From Cryobacterium sp. PH29-G1 (GTDB lineage: Bacteria; Actinomycetota; Actinomycetes; Actinomycetales; Microbacteriaceae): 64,000 nt of DNA. The DNA is taken from NCBI RefSeq assembly GCF_030063365.1, contig NZ_JASISY010000005.1:242320-306319 (forward strand). The letters are read 5' to 3'. The notes under the pieces are model-generated. The model was not told where the DNA came from. It saw nothing but the letters and a program-made list of their open reading frames with translations, and did no database searches. The translations under genes and the position numbers were made by a program. Shown piece after piece: positions 44,267 to 51,444 of this stretch; the stretch's first letter is position 1, and the number at the start of each line of letters is the position of its first letter.

Positions 44267-47200
44267 CAGGATTTCTCGTCGTCGCGGTAGATGACGGCGG
44301 CCGCGCGCGAATCCCGCCGGGAGGCGTTCGTGATCGACGTGATGCCACCCACGTACGGCTCGATAGTCTGCAGCAGTTTTTCCGGTGTGGCCAGGATCAT
44401 GTGGAAGCCGAATTCCACGAACACGTCCATGGCCATGCGGGTGTAGCGGCTGTCGGCCTTGTCGAAGGCCTCATCGAGAATGATCGTGGCGTAGGAGGGC
44501 AGCTCGTCTTCGTCGGCGGCAAGCTGGTAGCGCAGCGCGGCTGCGAGACAAAAGATCACGAGTTTCTGCCGCTGGCCGCCGGAGAGCCCGGCGCTCGAGT
44601 CGTGAACATTCACCGTGCGCCCGGCGAGGTCCACCTCGTGTGCCATGAACGTGACGTGCTCGCGGGTGTCGAGGCAACGCCGCTTCCAGGCCAGGTCGGC
44701 GTTGTCGCTCGACGCCAGGCGGTGCATGATCTGGCTGAGCACGGCAAAACGCGCCTCGGCGGCGGCGAGGCCGTCGTCGCTCCACGCGCCGTCGACCACG
44801 GTCTTCAGGTCGGCCATGAATTGCAGCACCTCGGGCGCGCGCCGGGTCTTCACCTCGATGCGCAGGTACCGTTCCACATCAAAGCGGGAGCGACCCAGAG
44901 ATGCGTTGACCGGCTCGATGCGATCCACCACAAGCTTGGGGGCATCACGGATGTCCGAGGCCAGGTGACCGATCAGGTCTCGTGATTTGTCGCGTAACAG
45001 TTTGAGAAAATTGGCCTCGTGCTCGGGCAGACCGCGCGCCACGATGCCCGACAGCAGCACCCGGTAGCCGGCGCGGTCGTCAATGGACGTGGTGAGGTCG
45101 CCGGCAGCCGCGACCCAGCGGGCCTTGAACGCGACGGCGCCTTCGGTGAACGTTGCAACGGAATCGTTGAGCAGGCGCTGCGCCACCCGCGCCTCGCCGT
45201 TCAGCGTCTCGCTCACCTTGCGGCCGACGTCGCCGATGCTTTTGCGGTCGAGCTTGCGCTGAATTTTTCGGTAGCGGGCCTCGAGGTCGGTCGCATCAGC
45301 CTCAGTGACTTCACGTGCGTCGACCGCGCTCTCAAGGGCGGTGACGAGTGCGTCAACCTCGGCTAGTTGCGCTTCGATCAGGCGCGATACCACTTCGTGG
45401 TCGCGGGCCAGCTTCTCGGCGGCGGTGAAGCGCTCGCGCGCCTCGGTCTCGGCCGTGATGGCATCGTGCAGTTCGGCATTTCCGGTACTGAGCACGTCAA
45501 GCTGGCGGCGCCTCGTGCGCACGAGATCGTCGGCCGACCGACCATCGATTTCCGACCAGGCTTGGCTGAGCACCCGCTCGAGAACACTGCGACGCCGGGT
45601 GGCGGCATCCCGTTCCACCTGCGCTTGCTGAAGACGCTCCCCGGCTTCTTTGTTGCGGCGCTCGGAGTCTCGGCGGCGCTCGAGCAGCAGGTCGATCTTG
45701 GCCTCGTTGTCGGCACCGAGAATCCAGTGGCTGCGCTCGGTAATCGCGTAACGGTCGTTCTTCTCGTAGCGGCGCGCCGACTTCTTCACCTGACCGCCGA
45801 CGGTCACGCCCTTCTCCACCCGGTCGAGTTCATCTGGGTGGTCGACGCAGGCGTAGTCGAACTCCTTGGCGGTTCGAGCCTGCAGAAAATCGTGGAATGC
45901 ACCATCGCTCACCCGGATGCGGTGTAGCAGAGAGCGGGTGCTGCGCGCGGCCCGGGGCGGATCGGCCAGGGCCGGAACCGCCTCGAAGACGAGGCGGGCG
46001 CCGAGGTTCCGGGCCTCCACCCGGCGTCGCACCTCGGGCAGAAAGCTATCACGCACGAGGAGCGCGCTCGCGAGCGGGAACAATACGCGTTCGATCGCGC
46101 CACTCCATTCGGCGAACTCGGGCAACACCTCGATGAGCTCGCCGGCGAACGGCAGTGCGACCTCGGGGACGCCGAGTTCCTCGGCGAGCCGTTTGCGGGC
46201 GAGCAGCAGTGCGGCGGGCAGGTTGCTCTTACGGGTGCGCAACTCGTTCAGTTCGCGGTCGATGCCGTCGAGTTCTTTTCCGGTGGTGAAATATTGCTGG
46301 TTGTCCTGGTGGTCCAGTGCCGCGGTCGGCGCCGACTCCTGCAATGCCCGGCGGGAGGATTCCTGCAGTTCGGTGAACTCTTCGCCGTTTTGCGGAACCC
46401 CGGCAACCCCGGCGCCAGCCAGCTCCTCTGAGAATCGCAAATAGCGCAGCCCAGTGGCATCCGCTGCCTTGTGCGCCTCCTTTAGGAGCTCCTGCATTTG
46501 TGCCGCGTCAGAGCCGCCCAGCTGCAGTGCCCGCCGGGCGGTGGCGGCCAGCAGCAACCTCGAGTCGTCGAGCGCGGCATCCGCTCGTCGGGCGTCCTCC
46601 GCTGCTCGGGCCTGCTGGGAGCGGAGCACGCTGCGCTCGTCGCCGGCCAGGCGCAGGGTGAGCTGATTTTGGAACGGGTCGATCAGATCCCCGAGCCGTT
46701 CTGCCTCCGCGGCGGCGGTCGCGGCGCTCTCGTAGGCAGCGATCGAGGTTTCCAGTCGAGTGAGGTGCTCCGCCTGACGGCGCAGCTCGACCACATGCTG
46801 GTGCGCCTGGCTCAGTTCGCCGAACTGTTCCACGGCGTTCTTCGCTCGGGCGAAGGTGGCCGGCTCATCGAGCATGAAGGAGCGAAAGAGCTGATCGAGG
46901 CTGCCGAGGTTCTTCGCCGACTGGGTCTTGTGAAGCAGGTGCAGGGCGTTTTGGCTGTTGATGCCGAGCAGGCGACGCAGCTTCACGTAGAAGGCGTTAT
47001 GCGAGCCGGTGGTCGTTACGACGGCGTCGGGCCAAGCGCCTTTGATGCGACGTGCCTCGATGCCGGAGGCGACGAACTCGCGAAAATCGAGCAGGCCCAC
47101 GTTCGCGCGGTCCACGAAACACACGTCTTTCAGGTCGGCCTTGTCGACGCTTGAGCCCCGCAGATGAAATAGCCGGGCGAGAGTGACCGGGGCGTCTCGC

Positions 47201-47613
47201 CCGTTCTCGAAGCGCAGCAGAATGCCGCTCCAGGTTGCGGTTTTGCGCAGGTAGGTGCTTACGGCGCGGTCCAGGTTCTCGTCCGCTTCCTTGCTCCAGG
47301 CGCCGCGCACATAGCTCACCAGGCTGCGGTCGTCGTTGCGCGCGGCGGATTCCTGCGCGGCGGCGTTGAAGCGCAGCCACTTGTCGGGGGTGAGAACGGT
47401 ACCGATCGCGTCGAGCAGCGAGCTCTTGCCCGAACCGGACGCCCCGGTGAACAGATGCCCCTTGCGTGCCACGTCGATCGGGTGGTGCCCGTCGAAGGTT
47501 CCCCAGTTGAGCAGCTCCACTCGGGCCAGCCGCCACTGGCCCACGTGGATGGGGCCGTTCGCGTTGTCGCTGTCAGTCGTCTCGTCGAGGCCGGGCATTT
47601 CGAGCATGGTCAT
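44266..47613 (-). CDS. jetC: Wadjet SMC-like ATPase JetC
   Basis: A 1,115-residue MukB-like SMC ATPase (COG4913 type). Walker A GASGSGKS is at 57-64. Long coiled-coil arms run through the middle around a hinge region, and the C-terminus holds the signature LSGGQRQKL (from 1010) and Walker B IILDEAF (1044-1050). With JetA and JetB it forms the loop-extruding motor that recognises small circular DNA. Its ATGA overlaps the jetB stop. Confidence 0.95.
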   Translation of the reverse strand: MTMLEMPGLDETTDSDNANGPIHVGQWRLARVELLNWGTFDGHHPIDVARKGHLFTGASGSGKSSLLDAIGTVLTPDKWLRFNAAAQESAARNDDRSLVSYVRGAWSKEADENLDRAVSTYLRKTATWSGILLRFENGRDAPVTLARLFHLRGSSVDKADLKDVCFVDRANVGLLDFREFVASGIEARRIKGAWPDAVVTTTGSHNAFYVKLRRLLGINSQNALHLLHKTQSAKNLGSLDQLFRSFMLDEPATFARAKNAVEQFGELSQAHQHVVELRRQAEHLTRLETSIAAYESAATAAAEAERLGDLIDPFQNQLTLRLAGDERSVLRSQQARAAEDARRADAALDDSRLLLAATARRALQLGGSDAAQMQELLKEAHKAADATGLRYLRFSEELAGAGVAGVPQNGEEFTELQESSRRALQESAPTAALDHQDNQQYFTTGKELDGIDRELNELRTRKSNLPAALLLARKRLAEELGVPEVALPFAGELIEVLPEFAEWSGAIERVLFPLASALLVRDSFLPEVRRRVEARNLGARLVFEAVPALADPPRAARSTRSLLHRIRVSDGAFHDFLQARTAKEFDYACVDHPDELDRVEKGVTVGGQVKKSARRYEKNDRYAITERSHWILGADNEAKIDLLLERRRDSERRNKEAGERLQQAQVERDAATRRRSVLERVLSQAWSEIDGRSADDLVRTRRRQLDVLSTGNAELHDAITAETEARERFTAAEKLARDHEVVSRLIEAQLAEVDALVTALESAVDAREVTEADATDLEARYRKIQRKLDRKSIGDVGRKVSETLNGEARVAQRLLNDSVATFTEGAVAFKARWVAAAGDLTTSIDDRAGYRVLLSGIVARGLPEHEANFLKLLRDKSRDLIGHLASDIRDAPKLVVDRIEPVNASLGRSRFDVERYLRIEVKTRRAPEVLQFMADLKTVVDGAWSDDGLAAAEARFAVLSQIMHRLASSDNADLAWKRRCLDTREHVTFMAHEVDLAGRTVNVHDSSAGLSGGQRQKLVIFCLAAALRYQLAADEDELPSYATIILDEAFDKADSRYTRMAMDVFVEFGFHMILATPEKLLQTIEPYVGGITSITNASRRDSRAAAVIYRDDEKS

Positions 47614-48356
47614 GCGGTCAGTTCCTCCGAATCGATGTCGGTGTCGGAATCGGTGCGGTCATCGGAGAAGTTGGGCTCGTCGCGTTCGTCGTCGGGCGCG
47701 TCCATCGGCACGGCGCCACCGGCCGCGGCGATGCGCCGATACTCTGCGCCGATAGCCTGGATCTGCTCGGCATCGACGATCAGCCGAAGCACCGGGGAGA
47801 TCTCGGCGCGGTCATCGGCACCGGCCTGATGAATCACCCGCAGCTTGTTCTTCATGTTGAGCCATGACGAGTTCAGCCGCTTGGCAAAGTCGCTCTCGTC
47901 GCGGTCGACGGTGCGATACACGCGAAGTTGCTCGAACACGTCGTCGCGGCCGACGATAACTCGGCCCTCGCCCTCCCCGGCGAGCAGCATCTGGCGTAGC
48001 ACGAGCAGCATAGCGGTGTCGAGGAAGGTGAGAGCGGCGGAGCGAACGGCGCTCGGCACCTTGAGCTCTGTGCTGCTGACGTTCCGCACGAAGGCGAACT
48101 CCCCCACCCGATCGACGACGAGCTCGAGGAACAGTTCGTCCAGGCGCGAGCGGATGCCGGCCTCGTCGGCCAGTAGGGCCGACCACAAGGCCGGGGACTT
48201 CACCCCCGAAAGGTAGGGACCTTTGATAAGTTCGAGCAAGGCGCGGCGCGCTTGTTCGCCGAGTACCCCGGTGTCGCCCGCCCAGAGGCCGGTCGCGGCG
48301 GCGGCATCCGTTTCGACGGTGTTTTCATCGGTCTGTGTCACATTATTCATTGTCAC
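47610..48356 (-). CDS. jetB: Wadjet protein JetB (DUF4194)
   Basis: A 248-residue MukE-like winged-helix accessory subunit. The DUF4194 core covers about 30-215, with ALLELIKGPYLSGVKSPALW near the start and FAKRLNSSWLNMKNKLRVI later. The acidic C-terminus is low-complexity. It bridges the kleisin JetA and the ATPase JetC. The GTG start overlaps the jetA stop (GTGA); an ATG two codons on is an alternative. Confidence 0.92.
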   Translation of the reverse strand: MTMNNVTQTDENTVETDAAAATGLWAGDTGVLGEQARRALLELIKGPYLSGVKSPALWSALLADEAGIRSRLDELFLELVVDRVGEFAFVRNVSSTELKVPSAVRSAALTFLDTAMLLVLRQMLLAGEGEGRVIVGRDDVFEQLRVYRTVDRDESDFAKRLNSSWLNMKNKLRVIHQAGADDRAEISPVLRLIVDAEQIQAIGAEYRRIAAAGGAVPMDAPDDERDEPNFSDDRTDSDTDIDSEELTA

Positions 48357-49804
48357 AGCAGCCTTCCGGTGAAGCGGTGAATGGGGATGTCGGCAACGCG
48401 CGGGGAATGGTCGGCGCCGTGCCAGCGCACGGTTTCGGTGCCATCGAGCGCGATGCCCTGGTTGGCGGCGAGGGTGAGCAGTCCCACGACGCTCGCCACG
48501 CCCTGGCTCGCCGGGTGTCGCTCGAGTACCTCGCCGACGGTGCAGTGCGGGGTCTCCGCGAGCACTGCGTTCACGTTCGTGATGAGCTCGGCGAAGTCGA
48601 TTTCGGTCTCACGGGCGAGGGCGCGCAGGGCTTCGAGGTCGGCCACCCCCTGCTCGTGCACGGTAATGGGTGCGGTGGCGTCGAGGTCGGCGGGGTCGTG
48701 CAAGCGGATGCCGCCGATGCTGCCGAGCGCCACCGCCGACAGATCCAGGCGCAACGTCGTCGGCTGGTACGGCTTGATCTGGGTGGACGCCTCCACCCCG
48801 GCAGCGAGCGCGGAGCGCAGCAGTCCGCGCAGCACGCGGTCGCGCTGGTAGTCCTGCGATTGCACGTAGCGCCGCAGTCCGCGGGCGAACGTGGTGATCA
48901 CCTCGTGGATCTCGCCGCTGTGGTCTTTCAGTGTGCCGATGAAGCGGCGCAGGTAGCGCCGCTGGCCCGGGCTGAGTTCGGCGGTGAAGTCACGGTCGAG
49001 CACTCGGGCGATGTCGTCGTCGAACGCGGCGCCCACGGCGGGGTCGAGCACCAGCGCCGAGAAGCCGGCGAAGCTGCGGCCCTCATCGGATTGCGCGATC
49101 AGGTCGACGCCCCGAAATACCTCGTCGAGCACGCTGCGCTGACTGTCATCGGACTCCACGATGCGCGCGCGCAGATCACGGTTGAGGTTCTCGAATTCGG
49201 CGCGCACCCGGGCGAAGTCTGACGGGATCTCCTCGGCCTGCGCGAGGATATCGCGCACGCGTTCGAGCGCGCGGGCAGGGTCGAGGGTGTCGAGTTCACC
49301 GGCATTGATGCGGTCGATTTGGGCATCGAGGCGGTCGCGCTGCGCGTGCAGCTGTTCGAGGCGCCGGGTGGCGTCGGGGTCGGTCTCGATGGCGAGCTGA
49401 CCGAGCTGCACACCGATGCTCGCGAGACGGGACTCCGTGACGGTCTGGCGGGGCGCTTCGAGCTGTTCGAGGATGCGGATCGCGGCGAGCGCGCCGGGGG
49501 CGAGCTCGAACGTTTCACCTCGGGCCTCCTCGGCCGGACGCCGGGTGAGGAACCCGGATTTGCGCCACTCGGCGCAGTAGCCCTGTCCGCTCTGCGGGAG
49601 GTCGAGCCCGTGGGCGCGCAGGGAATCAAGCTCATGGTCCACCCGTTCGTAGAGCTCTTCGGCGGGCAGGCGGCGGTTCTCGCCGCCGAGATGCTCGTTG
49701 AGCAGCGCGGCGATGACGGGGGCATTGTCGGCGCGGAGCAGGCGCCACGTGGCATCCGTTTCGACGAGCTGCCGGAGCGCGTGGGTCTGGCTGACTGCGG
49801 ACAC
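48353..49804 (-). CDS. jetA: Wadjet kleisin-like protein JetA (DUF3375)
   Basis: A 483-residue MukF-like kleisin of the DUF3375 family. The N-terminal winged-helix part includes ATWRLLRADNAPVIAALL. The middle contains coiled-coil (TRRLEQLHAQRDRLDAQID) and the C-terminus closes on JetC. The start is the GTG at 49804 because GAGAGAGG lies 6-9 nt upstream; a TTG at 49843 is in frame but has no site. It is the first gene of the fully overlapping jetABCD operon. Upstream, a C8 run sits at 49873-49880. Confidence 0.92.
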   Translation of the reverse strand: MSAVSQTHALRQLVETDATWRLLRADNAPVIAALLNEHLGGENRRLPAEELYERVDHELDSLRAHGLDLPQSGQGYCAEWRKSGFLTRRPAEEARGETFELAPGALAAIRILEQLEAPRQTVTESRLASIGVQLGQLAIETDPDATRRLEQLHAQRDRLDAQIDRINAGELDTLDPARALERVRDILAQAEEIPSDFARVRAEFENLNRDLRARIVESDDSQRSVLDEVFRGVDLIAQSDEGRSFAGFSALVLDPAVGAAFDDDIARVLDRDFTAELSPGQRRYLRRFIGTLKDHSGEIHEVITTFARGLRRYVQSQDYQRDRVLRGLLRSALAAGVEASTQIKPYQPTTLRLDLSAVALGSIGGIRLHDPADLDATAPITVHEQGVADLEALRALARETEIDFAELITNVNAVLAETPHCTVGEVLERHPASQGVASVVGLLTLAANQGIALDGTETVRWHGADHSPRVADIPIHRFTGRLL

Positions 49805-49904
49805 GCGTTCACCTCTCTCAGCCGGTCGAATTCCCAAGAACAATCATGCTGCACTCCACCGACACCGGAACACCCCCCCCGTAAACGATCACGCCCATAC
49901 GCCC

Positions 49905-50342
49905 TTAGGCATCAAGCGCGTGTGCTCGTGCCAGCATCCGCTTGGTGCGTGCTCGTTGGAAGAGCACGAGAAAGACGGCGAGGGCCGCGGCACCGACGAC
50001 GCTGGCAACCCACATGAACCAGGCCTGCCCGACCACAGCGAAAAACAGCGCACCGGCCGTAAGCACGAGGGTCAGGAAGGCGAGCGTGAGGTAGCGGTCG
50101 TCGAGCCGTCGAAACGGATGCAGCGGCTCAAGGGGCGGTTCGGTCACCGGTTCCCAGACCACGATGAGAAACGTGGCCACGGGACCGAGAAACAGCGAGA
50201 GCACGAACCAGGTCCAGCGAGAACGGTTCTTCTGTTCGGCCAGGCCCGCATTCACGAGGGCCAGCACGAACCAGCCGCCGCCGTTGAGAAACCAGTTGTC
50301 CGGCTGAGACGGGCCGACGATCTCGCTCACGAAGTTGCGCAT
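49905..50342 (-). CDS. Three- to four-helix membrane protein of unknown function
   Basis: 145 residues with hydrophobic segments at about 22-35, 43-62, 85-103 and 106-127. The C-terminus is basic. It is on the same strand and 100 nt upstream of jetA, but the gap and the poly-C tract argue against tight coupling. No family is recognised, and membrane proteins are not a standard part of Wadjet. Confidence 0.72.
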   Translation of the reverse strand: MRNFVSEIVGPSQPDNWFLNGGGWFVLALVNAGLAEQKNRSRWTWFVLSLFLGPVATFLIVVWEPVTEPPLEPLHPFRRLDDRYLTLAFLTLVLTAGALFFAVVGQAWFMWVASVVGAAALAVFLVLFQRARTKRMLARAHALDA

Positions 50343-50382
50343 GCGTCATGGTGGCACGAATGCCTAAGTCACGCACTTGGCT

Positions 50383-50423
50383 GGTCGAGGAGCCGGCACA
50401 CTTTTAGCCGGCGTCTCGAGACC
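50383..50423. repeat. REP-like inverted repeat
   Basis: GGTCGAG-G-AGCCGGC and AGCCGGC-GT-CTCGAGACC form a nested inverted repeat with an 8-nt AT-rich loop. The GGTCGAG ... CTCGAGACC frame resembles dispersed intergenic repeats seen in Microbacteriaceae. It lies after the reductase gene and can also serve as its terminator. Confidence 0.5.
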
Positions 50424-50443
50424 CGCGTCCCGCTCTCACCAAC

Positions 50444-51034
50444 TCAGTGCACCACCCGGTACGTGACATGAGTGACGAATTCTCGCTCGACGGAGCTGAC
50501 CTGGTGCAGCTTGAGGTCGTCCAACCCCGCCAGCAACGGCTCGCCGGTGACCTGCACCACCGGCGCGATGTGCAGCCGCAGTTCGTCGATCAGACCGGCG
50601 GCAAGATACTGCCGCACGGTGGAGGCCCCGCCGGCGATCGACACGGTCTTCTCCCCCGCCGCGGCGCGCGCCTGCTCCATCGCTGATTCGACGCCGTCGG
50701 TAACGAAGGTGAAGGTCGTGCCCCCTTCCATGGCCAGCGGTGCTCGCGGGTAGTGTGTCAGCACGAAAACCGGCGCGTGATACGGCGGGTCATCACCCCA
50801 CCAGCCTCTCCACTCGTAATCCCACTCGCCGCGACCGGGAGTGAACATGTTGCGCCCCATAATGTAGGCACCGGCTTCGACAATGGCCGCGATCTCTGCG
50901 GAGTTCTCGTCGGCCCGCTCGAACATCCACCGGTGCAGCCTGTCGGCGCCTTCACCGAGCGGATGCTCCAGGCTCTGATTCGGACCGGCCGCGTAGCCGT
51001 CGGTGGAAACCCCCATGTCGCACGTGACAGTCAT
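50444..51034 (-). CDS. Dihydrofolate reductase-family (RibD C-terminal) protein
   Basis: A 196-residue Rossmann-like NADPH-dependent reductase. CDMGVSTDGYAAGPNQS opens the fold, IMGRNMFTPG is the typical nucleotide/substrate loop, and GGASTVRQYLAAGLIDEL binds NADPH. This is the RibD-C family, whose substrates are mostly unknown, rather than FolA itself. GGAGTAATCAAT precedes the ATG. A pair of 15-bp iterons lies just upstream. Confidence 0.9.
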   Translation of the reverse strand: MTVTCDMGVSTDGYAAGPNQSLEHPLGEGADRLHRWMFERADENSAEIAAIVEAGAYIMGRNMFTPGRGEWDYEWRGWWGDDPPYHAPVFVLTHYPRAPLAMEGGTTFTFVTDGVESAMEQARAAAGEKTVSIAGGASTVRQYLAAGLIDELRLHIAPVVQVTGEPLLAGLDDLKLHQVSSVEREFVTHVTYRVVH

Positions 51035-51444
51035 ATTGATTACTCCAATTTTCGGTGTCTATTCGTTCGGTGGTCACCCGTTCGGTGGTCACCGCGATTG
51101 CACACCCAGATCTGGTGTTCGGCAAGGGGACGCGCGGTGGCCGCTCCCCGCTGTGCACGCACGCCAGCATCCGCTTTCTGCGAGCACGGCGAACAGCAGG
51201 ACAACCAGAATGAGAACTGCGACACCGACGCCATCTCATCCGTTGTGGTGGTGTGTGTGTTGCGCGGGTGTTGCGCCAGTGCGCGCGAGGCGGAACTCCC
51301 GCGCACTGGCTCAACTCCCGCGCATCGCGAAGTGGTGGCGGCACGGGCGGCGAAGCAGCTGGTATGGGCGCAACAACAGCCGAAGCAGCCGAAGGGAACG
51401 GCCGATGCGCCAGAACATGGGCAGAGGGGCGCGGGTGCGTCGCG
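51035..51444. other. Intergenic region between RibD-C gene and helicase
   Basis: 410 nt. It contains the iterons at 51064-51093 and an 11-bp perfect stem (GCCAGTGCGCG 51275-51285 with CGCGCACTGGC 51300-51310, 14-nt loop) that may end the helicase transcript. AACTCCCGCGCA occurs twice near 51293 and 51313. A 35-codon basic frame (MFWRIGRSLRLLRLLLRP...) lies right after the helicase stop but has no ribosome site. No gene is accepted here. Confidence 0.5.
51064..51093. promoter_or_regulatory. 15-bp tandem iterons upstream of the RibD-C gene
   Basis: CGTTCGGTGGTCACC is repeated perfectly at 51064-51078 and 51079-51093, 30-59 nt before the reductase start. Each copy contains GGTGGTCACC, nearly an inverted repeat (GGTG/CACC), so each could bind one regulator dimer. 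Confidence 0.5.

Noticed and set aside
51311..51441. Small basic 35-codon frame after the helicase stop
   Set aside because: No Shine-Dalgarno or -10 box and low-complexity Leu/Arg content; probably chance in GC-rich DNA.
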